A stretch of 64,000 bases of DNA, from the NCBI GenBank assembly GCA_023105745.1, contig JALGQZ010000009.1, positions 9,336,937-9,400,936 of the forward strand, given 5' to 3'. This stretch comes from Austropuccinia psidii (Eukaryota; Basidiomycota; Pucciniomycetes; Pucciniales; Sphaerophragmiaceae). A model generated the notes under the pieces. The model saw nothing but the letters and a program-made list of their open reading frames with translations. It was not told the DNA's origin and made no database searches. Below are positions 47,665-60,430 of the stretch, piece by piece. The translations under genes were made by a program, and so were the position numbers. Position 1 is the first letter of the stretch. Every line of letters starts with the position of its first letter.

Positions 47665-49270
47665 CAACATTAAGTTTATTGTTGAAAATAATAAACCAAA
47701 GAATTTAATTGACAATACTCAAAAATTAATACAAGGACAACAAGAATTGTATAAATACATAAAAGATATCAAAGACAAAACTTTGACAATCAATTATGAT
47801 GTGAGTATTGACAATCTTACAGAAAAATTAAATAAATTAAGTATTTCTGTAGAAAAATTTGAAGAAAAGACTTCATCACACCAAAAATTGCTTTTGGACC
47901 ATGTGGAAAAAAGTGATGAAGCAAGAATGCATCTGAAAGATGATATTCAGAGTGAAATAAGACTTATTACTGAAAAAATGGATAAAATTAATGAGGCTAA
48001 TTTAAATATGCCAAAGTTATCAACACCATTTTCTCATATAAGAAGCCCTGTTAAAACAAAAGAGGAATTGTCAAATCCTTTCATAACAGACTTGAGTCAC
48101 CAAGATAATAACCAAGTCTTAATGAAGGAAGCACCTCAATTGAAAGAATGGCCAACATTCACAGGAGAAGGTGAATATGACCACATGTCATTTATTAAAA
48201 CAATTGACATGTTACAAGAAGACTATGCCATACCAGATGAATTAATCACTGCAAGATTACATTCATTGTTTGAGAAATCTGCAAAAAGATGGTATTATGG
48301 CATAAGACAAACAAATGGTAAAAATACCTGGTCTTGGTGGAAACAAGAAATAATCACCAAGTGGGCAAATGATTCCTGGAGGTATAAGATAGAAAATGCA
48401 TTTGAAAACTCCTTCTTTGACCCAGAGAAAGACAAACCTTTAACTTGGTTCTTGAAACAAGTTGAAAGGCTTAATGCACTGTACCCAGAAATGTCACAAA
48501 AGATGGTGCACATGAAAATACTTAAAAAATGTGGAGGGGAACTAGAACATGCCCTGAGAAGCAGGTGTATAGAACCATGCTCCACAGAAGAGTATATAAA
48601 TGCACTAGAAGATATAGTGACAAGAACAAAAATTGGCAGGACTTGGAAAAAATTGGTCATTAAAAGCCCAAATAAACCATTTATCAAAAAAGATAAATCA
48701 AAAGAATCCTTTAAGCCCAATACATCCAGCAATAATGAGCAAAGAAAATGCCATAAATGTGGAGGTATTGGACACTTAGCCAATAATTGCCTTAAAAAAG
48801 CAAAAATTAATGAAATTGTGGAAACAGAAAACCACAATGACAAAGAAGAGGAATCTGACTCTGAAAAAGAGACAGAAGAGTCAGAAAGCTCTGAAAGTGA
48901 TGAAATCAATATAATTAATGCACAAATCAATAATATTGATATAATTTATGAAGTACTGGATGTTAACTCAAACTTACCACAAGTTGGGACATCTGACACA
49001 AACCTGACAAACATACAAGATGCCAAAATGCATAGAACGAAACCTGCAAGGGGAATGGGATATACAGCTGGAAAATCAAGTATAAGTATTTTTATGGTTG
49101 ATAACCAAGAAGGAAAAGTTAACTTGGATACAGGAGCATATTGCACTTGTGTTGTCAAAAGTTATTTAAAAACCATTGTACCAAACTGGCAAGAAAAACT
49201 TATGCCAATACAAGGTGTCAAATTTAGTAGTGCAAGTGAGAGCATGAAGCCCCTTGGAATAATTGATTAA
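47665..49270 (+). CDS. E3 gag capsid, CCHC knuckle, protease start
   Basis: The frame is open from about 47,660 to TAA 49,268-49,270. It has N-terminal coiled coil, then capsid (LKEWPTFTGEGEYDHMSF, SAKRWYYGIRQTNGKNTWSWW, WANDSWRYKIENAFENSF, RSRCIEPCSTEEY), zinc knuckle CHKCGGIGHLANNC, an acidic linker (EESDSEKETEESESSESDE) and the protease motif VNLDTGAYCTC. It lines up with E2 without gaps of note. Confidence 0.9.
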
Positions 49271-50782
49271 ACACTAATTTTTCCTCATCCCTCACAATGT
49301 GTCAGAATTAAAGTAGAGCTTGTAGTTATGGACAACTGTACTAGTAATCATTTCATACTTGGAAATGACTACTTATCAATATATGGTATAGATATCTCCA
49401 ACCAAAAAGATAGATAATTTACCATAGGAGATAACAAAAGACAAAAAATTGGTTTCTCAAATAACAAAAAACAAATCACAGTTATTAAGAAGGAAGAAAA
49501 AATTCCAGAAAAGGAACTTTTTATATCTGAAAAACTTAAAGAGGCAGAATTCAATCAAGAATTAACAGAAAAAATGAAAGAAAAATTGATTGACCTCTTA
49601 TTTAAGTATAAAAATGCCTTTGCAACTGACAAAGAGCCACTAGGTGCCATAATTGGACATGAAGTGGATATAATTCTTAATGTAGAAAAGCCTTACCCAC
49701 CTTTATTAATAAGACCTGCTTATCCAGCCAGTCCAAGGGCTAGAGAAGCCTTAGAGGTGCACATTAAAGAATTAATGGACCTTGGAGTATTAAGAAAGGT
49801 TGGACATAATGAACAAGTAGAAGTTACTACACCTGTCATTATAACTTGGCATAATGGAAAATCAAGGATGGTAGGAGACTTCAGAGCCCTGAACACCTAT
49901 ACCATTCCAGACAGATATCCAATACCTAGAATCCATGAGACGTTGACCCAATTGTCACAAGCTAAGTTCATCACAGCTATGGATGCTCTTAAGGGTTTTC
50001 ATCAAAATGTCTTAACAGACAATGCCAAGAAACTACTAAAAATAATAGTCCATTGTGGAATTTTTGAATACTTAAGAATTCCATTTGGGATAAAAAATGC
50101 ACCTTCCCATTATCAAAGAATCATGAATACCATATTCCCTGAAGAATTATCAGAAGGATGGTTAATTATCTATATTGATGATATCATAGTTTGCTCAGAA
50201 ACTTGGGAAAATCACCTTACAAGACTAGAAAGGGTACTACAAAAAATAGTCCAAGTGAATATGAAAGTTTCCTTGAAAAAATGTCATTTTGCATATAGTG
50301 AATTAAAAGCAGTAGGACATGTTGTATCTGGCCTTAGTCTAGGCATAGACAAAAATAAAGTGGCAGCAGTACTACTTAAGCCAATGCCTCAAACCAAAAA
50401 AGAAATGCAATCATTTCTAGGATTTTCTGGTTACTATAGACAGCATATAAAGGACTTTGCAAAGATTGCTAAATCATTGTATAAGCTATGTGACCAAAAA
50501 ACAGTCTATGAGATGACAGAAGAAAGAGTCAAGGCATATGAAGAATTGAAAGATTCCCTAACAAATGCCCCATTTCTTCTAATTCCAGATTGGAAACTAC
50601 CCTTCAAACTGTACATTGATGCTTGTGGAGAAGGACTAGGTGCTGCACTTCACCAAACACAAATTATCAATGATAAACCAGTGGAAGGACCAATTTGTTT
50701 CATTTCAAGGCAGATAAAGCCAACAGAAGCAAGGTATGGAGCAAGCCAAATGGAATGCTTATGCCTAGTGTGGCCTTTATAA
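49271..50782 (+). CDS. E3 protease end, reverse transcriptase, RNase H
   Basis: The same frame continues through TAA 49,415-49,417. It is then open from 49,418 (ATG-like start 49,574) to TAA 50,780-50,782. RT has [20 protein letters not shown], the catalytic Asp of [13 protein letters not shown] (about residue 137 of 402), and YIDDIIV (200-206). RNase H starts at [17 protein letters not shown]. The last TAA replaces the Glu of [12 protein letters not shown] in E2. Confidence 0.93.
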
Positions 50783-50797
50783 AAACTGCATTATTAT

Positions 50798-52615
50798 TTG
50801 GATGGCACAGTATTTGATGTAATCACAGACTGTAATGCTGTGAAATCACTATTAAATATGAAGACTCCAAATAGACATATGCTGAGATGGCAAATTGCTA
50901 TCCAAGAATATAGAGGAAATATGACTATTGTTCATAAATCTGGAAATATTCATAAAAATGCAGATGGTCTTAGCAGATGGGCTCTAGCAAATACCCCTGA
51001 CAATCCAGCATGGGTACCACAAGAAGAACACCATATAGAAGGAATATGTGTTACAGACATTGGCACAGAATTTTTTAACCAAGTTAAAGAAAGCTATAAG
51101 ACAGACAAAAATTGCCATATTTTAAGCCAACTTCTAATGAAAGACTGCAAAGATCCATCACTCTCATCAAAACTAGATGAAATATGGAAAAAAGCATATG
51201 ATGAAGGAAGATTCCACCTCCTTGATGGAATCCTTTACCATAGAGCAAAACACACATGTGTTATGGCCTTAACAGATAGAACACTAATAAACACTATTTT
51301 ACATGAGTGTCATGATAATGTTGCATCTGGACATCTCTCAGAAGATAGAACACTAGAGAGGGTGAAAACCTGCTCTTGGTGGCCAAATTGGAAGAAAGAT
51401 GTTGCAGAGTACTGCCAAACCTGTGACAGATGTCAAAAAGCCAACAGAGCCACAGGAAAGAAATTTGGAATGATGATCCAAATCCAAGAACCAAAATCCC
51501 CATGGGAAATAGTTCATATGGATTGGGTAACCGCACTACCTCCAGGAGGAGACAGGAGCTATAATGCATGTCTAGTATTAGTTGACAGGTACAGTAAAAC
51601 TCCCATGTTCTTACCATGTCATAAAGATGACACAGCTATGGATACAGTCATAATGATATGGAATAAAGTCATTAGCCACACAGGCTTATTCCAAAATATT
51701 ATAAGTGACAGAGACCCAAAGTTCACTTCAGCATTATGGACAAATCTCCATAACTTGTTTGGTACAAAGTTATCATTCTCAACATCTTATCATCCTCAAA
51801 CTGATGGTTTAGCAGAAAGAATGATACAGACCTTAGAGGACATGATCAGAAGATTCTGTGTTTATGGGCTAGAATTCAAAGATTCTGATGGTTTTACCTA
51901 TGATTGGTGTACATTAATACCAGCACTTCAACTGGCATATAAGACATCAATCCATTCTTCTACTGGCAAAACACCAGCAATGCTAGAAAAAGGTTGGAAT
52001 CCAAGACTTCCTTATGATACCCTCAAAAAGGACTCAGTGGATATACATCCAACAGCAAGCAGTTTTAAGATAATGCTTGACAAAGCAAGACACCATGCAA
52101 ACAGATGCATGCAAGATTCTTTCAAATATTCAAAAGAAAGATGGGACAAAAGTCATAACCCACCTGACTTCAAAATAGGAGATTTGGTATTAGTATCAAC
52201 TCTTAAATTTAATCACATAAAAGGACCAAAGAAATTGAAAGATTCCTTTGTAGGACCATTTATGGTAAAAGCACTTCATGGACCCAATGCTGTACAATTG
52301 GAACTCACAGGTGATTTAATGAATAAACACCCAACTTTCCCTGTAAGTCTTATAAAACCTTACAGCCCAAGTGACAAGGAATTATTTCCACTAAGAAATA
52401 AACCCCCACTTGAAATTCCCCCTTTGGAAGAAGGAGAAGAAAAAATAATTGTAAAAGTCCTTAAAGAAAGAAGGACAAGGAACAAAAAAGAAAGAGAATA
52501 CCTTGTAAGGTATAGAAATCCAACTCAAGAAGATGAATGGCTACTTGAGAAAGATATAACAAATGCTGATAAACTTCTGAGGAGGTTTAGACATGAAAGA
52601 AAACCTAAAGAATAA
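50798..52615 (+). CDS. E3 integrase with RNase H end and chromodomain-like tail
   Basis: Open for 605 residues in the gag-pol frame to a natural stop at 52,613. RNase H end includes [10 protein letters not shown]. The zinc domain has H172/H179 and C206/C209 ([15 protein letters not shown]). The catalytic triad is D242 (HMDWV), D304 (IISDRDP) and E340 (LAERM), giving DD35E. The C-terminal chromodomain-like stretch begins near residue 555 ([16 protein letters not shown]). Confidence 0.95.
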   Translation: MDGTVFDVITDCNAVKSLLNMKTPNRHMLRWQIAIQEYRGNMTIVHKSGNIHKNADGLSRWALANTPDNPAWVPQEEHHIEGICVTDIGTEFFNQVKESYKTDKNCHILSQLLMKDCKDPSLSSKLDEIWKKAYDEGRFHLLDGILYHRAKHTCVMALTDRTLINTILHECHDNVASGHLSEDRTLERVKTCSWWPNWKKDVAEYCQTCDRCQKANRATGKKFGMMIQIQEPKSPWEIVHMDWVTALPPGGDRSYNACLVLVDRYSKTPMFLPCHKDDTAMDTVIMIWNKVISHTGLFQNIISDRDPKFTSALWTNLHNLFGTKLSFSTSYHPQTDGLAERMIQTLEDMIRRFCVYGLEFKDSDGFTYDWCTLIPALQLAYKTSIHSSTGKTPAMLEKGWNPRLPYDTLKKDSVDIHPTASSFKIMLDKARHHANRCMQDSFKYSKERWDKSHNPPDFKIGDLVLVSTLKFNHIKGPKKLKDSFVGPFMVKALHGPNAVQLELTGDLMNKHPTFPVSLIKPYSPSDKELFPLRNKPPLEIPPLEEGEEKIIVKVLKERRTRNKKEREYLVRYRNPTQEDEWLLEKDITNADKLLRRFRHERKPKE

Positions 52616-52721
52616 CAAAATCAAGCATTATGGAGCTTCAGGACTGATAAAGTCTAATGAAGAGGTAGGACAGTGGATGATACCCTAATCACACATATCA
52701 GATTGTGGTACAATCTTTTTT

Positions 52722-52733
52722 GGTGGTAGGGAA
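52722..52733 (+). other. E3 polypurine tract
   Basis: GGTGGTAGGGAA, preceded by TTTTTT, lies directly before TGTGAGCC of the 3' LTR. It is identical to E2. Confidence 0.88.
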
Positions 52734-54755
52734 TGTGAGCCTTTGAGATATGACCACATACCCAATAAGGTCACAAAAAGACTCAGAATAATTATACCTT
52801 TAATATAATTATATTAAAATTACTTAGAACAATTATACATTAAAAATAATTACTTAAATATACAATAAATACCATAAATTGGTATAAAAATTGGTTTAAC
52901 TTAAAAACCAATGAATCAACATGTGAAATAAATTATACCATTGGATTCCCCATGGAAAAATACACATATACCATTTTCTGGCATATCTGTAAAGTCAATA
53001 TTTGATGAATTATAAGGTATAATACCTTATAAAAACCATAAAACTTTATTTATCTCAAGAACTAATGAAACAACATGTGAACCAAATTGTACAGGTGGAT
53101 TCCCCAAGAGAATCCACACATAAAACTATTAATGAGCTAATTTCCAATGTTAATACTTAAGGAATAAACCTGAATATATGCACTTTTTTGGTCAACGCAT
53201 ATATTCAAGGATCATAGCTAATATCTCCTAAACTATACATGTATAATGATGAACCAAAAATAAAGTTACCACGTAATTACTGTAAGAACACAGATATGAA
53301 CTTTATTTTACAAATTATAAACAAGGTTAAAACCTATGATGAAATATTGATAAAAATCAACAGAGCTGTTGACCACTTTGTTGTGAAAGTGGTCCAAACT
53401 TAAAAAATGTATACAGTTGGATTCTACTAGTTCATTAGTGAAGAATGATGTAGTTTGTATTATTAAATTCAGGGTATAACCCCCTTAAATCAAGGTTTGA
53501 AGTTTAAAATATTAAATTTTGACAGAAAAGATGAGTTACAAGAAAAATCATCAAAATTAGAGTTTCGATGATGTAATGAAAAGCTCTTGGAAGAATAATA
53601 AGGTTATGCAAGGCTATCAGAATTCACTCTCTGAATTGCTGTAGCGTGAAAATCTTCAAAGTTATTGAGGATCAAATTTGAGCTTAATTTGAGCAGTTAT
53701 GATCACTCACAGTAACCTTAATTTAAGTTTAACAGTCTTAAGAGTGATAAAATTGGTGAATACTATTAGTTTACGATTAAAACTAATAAAATCCACGAAG
53801 TTTGGGGTTCTGCCAAGCCTCTGATGTCATCAACTTTAGAGTTATAGTGATAACTCTAAATAATGGTGTAATAATGATGTAATATGGTTTGATCATGATG
53901 TAATCATCTCCAAACCTTAAGATATTGATCAATTCCAGTGAATATGATCAGTACACGTCTACTAGAAGCCTGTTGGACTCTAGGAGGGAGGTATTTACTA
54001 TAAATAGAGCTCTTTTTACTCTATTTTCCCCTCAGAGGCATCAAAAACATTAAATCAATTAAATAAAAGGTAATTTTCTTTATTCTTTATATATAAAACT
54101 CTTATATTATTAAAGACCAAAGATCATCTTATTGTTAATCACTGCTTTTACGTGATTAAATCAATTCTTTAATTGTTTTTGTCATAAATCTCTCTAAAAA
54201 CTCATTTCCACGTAAAATCAAGAAATTTAGTAAATTTTCTTTATTTTTTATTGTAAATACAATTTGAAAAGGTTGTATTATATTCTTTTGGCGTAAAATA
54301 TCTCAAAATTATTATTTTAAGTGTTAAGAGTAGGGTATTTCATCTTATTATAATAATTTCTCTCTTATTATTACACTTAATAATTCTTAATTAATATAAA
54401 TAGTATTTATATTAATTTATAACTTTAATATTGGTAATATTATTGTTATTAATTGTTTTTTATTTATAAAAAACAATTTTTCACGCCTTTATTATTTGTT
54501 GGTAACAATAATAAAGAGCTTTTTAAATATATTAATTATTTTATATTAATATATTTATTTATTATATTATATTTTCATAATATAAATTATATTATTATAT
54601 TTATTTAATAATATAATTATTTTATGCCATAATAATAATAATTATTTATTATTATTATATTTTTAATTTTATTTATTCAATTCATAAGGACATTCAGAGT
54701 ACAATAAGTAATAAATTAGTAATTTTTACTTATTGTTTCATAGTCAAACCTTACA
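52734..54755 (+). repeat. E3 3' LTR, complete
   Basis: The LTR is 2,022 bp, TGTGAGCCTTTGAGAT...AAACCTTACA, with TATAAATA at 53,999. It is highly similar to the 5' LTR. The next base starts oxygenase copy B (TTTTATGACC). Confidence 0.95.
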
Positions 54756-55721
54756 TTTTATGACCATCCCTTATTTGATAGCCCGCTGCCTTGCCAATCT
54801 CATAATAGATGTGGCTTTTTTGGCACAATTTTTTTGCCAACCTCCTTGAGCATTGCGCGGACATACCCACTAGTGTTGTGCTTTCATTGTCCTGTGCTGG
54901 ATCAGTATAATGAGAAAATGTACTACTGGCCCACACTACCTGAATGAGCCCATGACATGCGGATAGATCAATCCAAAAATGCTCATTTGGGAAAATCAAT
55001 TTCCCCCTGTACACCGCTTTGACACATCTCTTTGAATTTGGCCGGTCCGCTTATCAGCTTGAAGCCACCATCCTGAACCATACAGTGATTCATCCTTATC
55101 AAGATGAGGTGAGTTTTTGAATCCATTCATGGTGAAAGTGAGTGTGGAAGCAAACTCGCATGCACCCTGATTTGTGGGAATATTGCCTTCAGAGCTGACT
55201 TTATCAAAAGATGGAACCCCCAATGAGTTGTAGCAATTTTGACTCTTCTGAAATTAATCATCCCCACATATCGTAAGGATTGACCTAGAATGCAACCCAC
55301 CAAGCTAAGATTGGCACCTCGGTTCCGCCATTCATCTTTTGTGCTTTCAATTTTCATGACACTTCCATACAAACAAAATTGTTCATTATTTGTGCTGCAT
55401 TTGCACCACCCAATTGCGAACATAAATCCCTCCATTTTTTGCAATTGGGTCGGTGAATCTCTTTTCGCAAAATAAGAATTGTGATAAGTCATCCCATTGA
55501 TTGACCTCAGCTTCACTCATTGTTGTGAATGGTCTGAATTCGACAAGGGCAATGAGTAATCCGGTAGAAGAGAAAATTGCCACATGGCAAAAGTGAATGC
55601 CTTTGATCTTATTGACATCCACAACCCTCTGAATTTCACTTGGGGTCATATTTGCTGATACTGGCATTGATATTTGTGCTGTTGGTCAAGAGGAGGAAAA
55701 CAACCTATTCTTTTGGGCCAT
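54756..55721 (-). pseudogene. TET/JBP-like 2OG-Fe(II) oxygenase, copy B, C-terminus truncated
   Basis: This copy is nearly the same as copy A at 42,969-43,937, including the early TGA and the frame changes at G runs. The HxD codons are at 55,098-55,106. It ends abruptly at the LTR (…YQIRDGHK), losing the last residues present in copy A. ATG is at 55,719-55,721. The shared defects show that the gene was already dead before it was duplicated. Confidence 0.78.
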
Positions 55722-56694
55722 TTTGCCTTCATTTGTCTTTTGGGATCTCCCACTATTCCCGAGTGGTTGAGGGATCACTTTGTGTTGAATCAGACAAGAT
55801 ATCAGATACTGCTTCCTGCCATTTGAAGCTAAGGAGTTTTGATTCCAGAATGGTGCTCAATGCCCAAGGAGCTTTATTTGGCACACATTCTTTGGCTTCC
55901 CTGTTGGAGCCCACATGACATTGGCACAATCTGAACTGACTAAAGCCAATGTTCTTCCATGGGGCCCAATGAGGGTGCCATATAAATGTGGAAGCATAGA
56001 CATATATCTATATATATACACTGAGATTAAGTGAGCAACTCACACTTTCCTTCCTCACCCCGACGCTTTCCCACAAGTTCCTTTTTACGCACTTTTCCTT
56101 TTTTTGTGAATGGCATGCTTGCAGCGGAAAATGAAATGAAACCAAATGATCAATGATTTATTAATATCACCTAAATTTGATTGTGGTTGATGAATCTTTT
56201 TTAATTGCTGCTAAAAAGAAATATCACATCTGAACTTTGCAAATTTGCGATCTCAAATACCTGAACCTGAAAATTGCAATGGATAGTGCATTATTCAATT
56301 TGACATATTGATGTTCCCCTGCAATCACTTTCCAATCCAACCATGTGGAATATCGCAAGCACGCGCGAATGCAATATGCACCCTGCTGCGGATCCCTAGC
56401 TATCCTAGTCCTCTTGAAAGACACAGGAAAATTTGGCCTATTATGGGTTGGCGGGAAGTGATAAAAGCGACTTCCCGCAATGCCCCCACATGTGCTACTC
56501 GCGGGCACAACTTCCTGACTCAGCTTGCGTCTTGTCGGAGTATTTTCCATTGTGTAAGGAGGCATGCTTCCGTAAAATTACTATTGGTTTTCATACTGTG
56601 GCATCCGTGCAGTAGTAGGATAGGTAGTCACAATTATTAAATTCATAAGTGAATTTGCAAAATTCAATTACAATATATCTAGTACAAAGCTAAT
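55722..56694. other. spacer and likely promoter of oxygenase copy B
   Basis: A TATATATCTATATATATAC run lies near 56,000. Short frames on both strands at 56,220-56,640 show no motif. I see no supported gene. Confidence 0.4.
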
Positions 56695-58930
56695 CTAAAA
56701 CGGGTCAATCCTGGTCATAAGTTTAGCTAGCCTGGGTACAGTCAATGTGACCTCATCACTTGAGCCAAGACCATGCTTCACCACCCAGGCATTACCAAAT
56801 TCTAATTCCAAGCATGGTGCAAATTCAAATCCAAGAGGTACAGTGGGGTTAAAAGACTCTGATGAGAAGAGACTTTTATTCAGCAAATTACATATATACT
56901 TATTGGTATGTAGCCACACCAGCTCCACTAGATTTTTACCCTCTGAAAGTTTTTTGGAAATGTCAATTAGTGATAAAGCTCCTTTAACTGAGCTTGTTCT
57001 CTAGTCATCCGAGCAAACCATCAAACCATGAGCCCCCGTCGCACAGAATGCCGCTAATATACCATAGCAAATTTGATTTATTCCGAGATTCTTGTGACAT
57101 GTCAAAAGATCTTTGATGGCCTCATTTTTTTTGGAGTTTGTGAGTTTGCCTTTGATGCCATTAACTTTGACCTTTGTATGTGCACATACCATGTTGTACG
57201 CAATCATCAAATGGATAACTGTATCCATTAGATCCTCCAGGTTCTTGTGCGGCTTTGTGGATATCTCATTGTCAGCCCCGCCACCTTCAATGTTGAGTTG
57301 GGTTGCACGTTGCTTTGATTTACTCAAGCAGGAGGCAAGGTATTCAACTGCTCCCTTTTTGAGTCCAAGAGGATTGGTTGAATTTGATGTTGGTGCCACA
57401 TATGATTTGGGTAAAATCACATCATATGAGACTAAACTAATGGATTCAAACATAAAATTTTCCCAAAAATGTTTAATGGGATTGGCGGGGTAAAGAAGGC
57501 TCTGAACCATTTTGAAGAATGAGTGTTCAGATTTTGGGAGATTATCTGGAGGTTTAGCTGATTCCTTCATCAATGTGAGATTCCAAATGTTGTTATCAAA
57601 AAACGCTTCTGTTTCTGTTGGCTTAAAAAAATCTAACCCTGTATATTGCAATTTATAACACCAGTCAACAGCCAATAATAATGTATCATGCACAAAGAGA
57701 AAACTCACCTTCCATCTCAAGGTCCTCCAGCCAGGCCAACATTTTAAGCTCTCCGTTACTGATCACCTTAATACCAACGGGCAGGAATGTATGAGCATCC
57801 TTTGTTGGTAAATTGTCCCTCCGATTTTAGTAAGTCCTATTGATATTATCAAGCCCCCTTTTCCATGATTGTTGAGTAATATTGGAATGATAATTCAAAA
57901 TGCCGCAAACTCTTCCATGCGGCATAAAAATATTCCTTGAAAATTTGCAGAGGATGACACTTTGGGCTCAGGGTCAGGAATTATATCAGTCATATCTTGT
58001 CCCATTGTATCATGCTTAATTGTCTCCCTTTCTTTAAAGGCTTGAATATTTCGAGGAGAGGCAGGAGGGGTTTCATCATGGATTGTTTCATTGAGTATCA
58101 GGGGGCTTTCAGTATGTGGAGCTTCAGCATGGATTGTTTCATTGAGTATGGGGAAGCTTTCCATATGCAGAGGTTCATTATCAATATGGTCCACTTGAAC
58201 ATTGATCATTTCATCACCTTGATCCCAAGAATCCTTTGCGGCTTCAAAGGTACAGCGTTTTTTGTTGGTTTTTTTGGTCGCATGTATATTTGGTCTTTTT
58301 CCTAATCCTTTTCCTGGAAATCCAATTACAACTCAAGATCCTTCAGGTAGAGATTCTCCCACCTCCACACCTGCCCATATATTGTAAGCAGCTATTTTTA
58401 TCAATTTTGTTTTGAATTAGTAACGGACTTACAGTTCAAATCCTTCTTGAGGAGGCTCAAGGCTTCAGCAATCTTTTGACCCACATAATCAGGAATTTTA
58501 CTATCATTTTGAATTTTTTCGAGCCTTGGGATTTTTTGAGCGATGTTCGGGACAAATTTTTCCTTGGATATAATTTCCACCTCCCCACTGAAAATTACAT
58601 CATCTTGCTTATCATCTTCTGTCAGTGCACAAGGTTCAACAGTCCTTTCCTTCTCAGAGCTTTCAAAATTTGGTTTCTGAGAGCTTGGAGGCTGAGCTGA
58701 AATAAAGGCTATGACACAATACCAGGTTTTGAGAGATCTTAAATATTCAAGATGGATCCATACTGACATTCTGGAAGACTTGGTGGATCTTGATTATCTT
58801 AATGTGACTGGCTCTCTACTTTAATTCCCAATTAACGACTACTGGCCATATCAGAGATTTCACTTCCACTCTCTGGGGCTGAAGTTGGTTTTTCATTGAA
58901 TTCAGTTGAATTTACCGGGGTTTAGGCCAT
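56695..58930 (-). pseudogene. uncharacterised multi-exon gene with in-frame stops
   Basis: The product is unrecognised. From 58,930 the frame gives EFNEKPTSAPESGSEISDMASS, then 58,401-58,769 (KERTVEPCALTEDDKQDDV), then 57,895-58,209 with two copies of an ILNETIHxE(A/T)P repeat and GKRPNIHATKKTNKKR, a basic, nuclear-type stretch. Downstream GRVCGILNYHSNITQQSW, a TAA, RRDNLPTKDAHTFLPVGIKV, then a clean phase-1 intron (57,639-57,708, GTGAGT...ACAG), LDFFKPTETEAFFDNNIW and a 239-residue stretch to TAG 57,001-57,003. The same frame continues open after that TAG to 56,695 (RTSSVKGALSLIDISKKL, LVELVWLHTNKYICNLL). The good coding quality on both sides of each stop argues for a recently dead gene. Function unknown. 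Confidence 0.5.
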
Positions 58931-59654
58931 AGCGGAGGTATTTTATTAAGAAAATAGATGGTGACAAGTTGATCGATAACTTGTTTGAAAATTTTTGAAA
59001 AAAAAGATCAAAATTGAAAAAAAAAGGTGGAAGTAAAATAAGTTTAAAATAATTGATTCTTTTTGAGGTAATATTGGAGAATTTTGGCGAGTTTGAAAGA
59101 AGTTAAATATCAATTTAAAGCAGTTTAAGAGTTATTGAATATTCTAGAAAAATACATTTTAGAACCACAAGCTCACCAAACTAAACCTGCGCATCAACAG
59201 CCTTGGAAACTTCTATTGAAATTGTATTGCATTTGAAAAACACAATTTTTCAGGAAATTGAAGGAGGCAATGTGTTGCAAATTATTTCATCTCATTCAAA
59301 TGAAATCACTTCCCTGTGAGACATTGAATAAAGTTGACAAGTGAGAAACCTACTAAAGTCAACTTTTGAACTATTCAATGCTCATGAGGTATGGACTAAG
59401 AAAAGTGTTCAATTTGAATGATATGAAATAAAATGGTTTTTTCGGGGAAACAGGAGACGCAATTCTTGTCTTAAATAGTCCACTTATTAGGTTTTAATTT
59501 GTGAGTCGCATTATTTAAACCCCAACCACAATTCTGTGAATATACTGACCAATTTCCCCTTAGGTCCTGTTGGCAGAGAAGGCCACTCAGCATATTTCAG
59601 CGATTGTATTCATTTTGTACACCAACAAGCCACTGTACACTATGGATGTAATAC
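58931..59654. other. AT-rich spacer
   Basis: Homopolymer-rich DNA without supported genes. A 141-codon plus-strand frame starts at 59,570 but is mostly the minisatellite. Confidence 0.4.
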
Positions 59655-60430
59655 AGAAGCGTGAGGATGGTAAGCGTTGTTGGAGGCATGTCGGGAGGGC
59701 ACTACATGAGTGTAAGGATGGTAAGCAGTGTCGGGAGCATGTGAGGAGGGCACTCCGCGAGCATAAGGATCATAAGTGGTGTTGGAGGCATGTTGGGAGG
59801 GCACTACGCAAGCGTTGTTGGAGGCATTTCAGGAGGGCACTATGCGAGCGTAAGGATGGTAAGCTGTGTTGGAGGCATGTCGGGAGGGCACTACACAAGC
59901 GTAAGGATTATAAGTGGTGTTGGGAGCATGTCGGGAGGGCACTCCACAAGCATAAGGATGGTAAGCCATGTGGGGAGGTCACTCTGCAAGCGTAAGGATG
60001 GTAAGCAGTGTCGGGAGCATGTTGGGAGGGCACTCCAAGCATAAGGATGGTAAGCTGTGTGGGAGGGCACTTCGCGAGCATAAGGATGGTAAGCAGTGTT
60101 GGGAGGGCACTCCGCGAGCATAAGGATGGTAAGCAGTGTTGGGAGCATGTCGGGAGGGCACTCCCCAAGCATAAGGATGGTAAGCAGTGTCGGGAGGGCA
60201 CTCCGAGCGTAAGGATGGTAAGCTGTGTCAGAGGCATGTTGGGAGGGCACTACGCAAGCGTAAGGATCATAAGTGGTGTCAGAGGCATGTCGGGAGGCCA
60301 CTAGGTGAGCATAAGGATGGTAAGCGCTGTCAGAGGCATGTCGGGAGGGCACTACATGAGCATAAGGATGGGAAGGTGTGTTGGAGGCATGTTGGGAGGG
60401 TACTATGCAAGCGTAAGGATGGTAAGGGCA
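59655..60430 (+). repeat. 51-bp minisatellite, about 15 units
   Basis: The unit is approximately GCGTAAGGATGGTAAGCAGT, then GTTGGGAGCATGTCGGGAGG, then GCACTCCGCGA (51 bp, for example AAGGAT at 59,714 and 59,765). Some units are shortened, as at 59,811 and 60,030. Since 51 is a multiple of 3, several frames on both strands stay open. I treat these as consequences of the repeat and not as genes. Confidence 0.92.

Larger units (their letters stand above)
44089..54755 (+). mobile_element. Ty3/Gypsy LTR retrotransposon E3, nearly complete
   Basis: This is a plus-strand element of about 10.7 kb. The 5' LTR is 44,089-46,081 (first 16 bases missing) and the 3' LTR 52,734-54,755. It has a PBS at 46,082, leader exon 46,589-46,738, overlapping gag frames, capsid with CCHC knuckle, protease, RT, RNase H, integrase and polypurine tract. 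From 47,7xx to 52,615 gag-pol is in one frame, broken only by three TAA codons. No target duplication can be seen: the right flank is oxygenase copy B and the left flank is a different part of the same gene family, so the left junction has been rearranged. Confidence 0.95.

Noticed and set aside
48295..48930. 211-codon minus-strand frame opposite E3 gag
   Set aside because: It is antisense to the well-conserved capsid and zinc knuckle and has no similarity of its own, so it is a shadow.
59655..60430. CRISPR-like array
   Set aside because: The repeats are contiguous with no unique spacers and the genome is fungal; it is a minisatellite.
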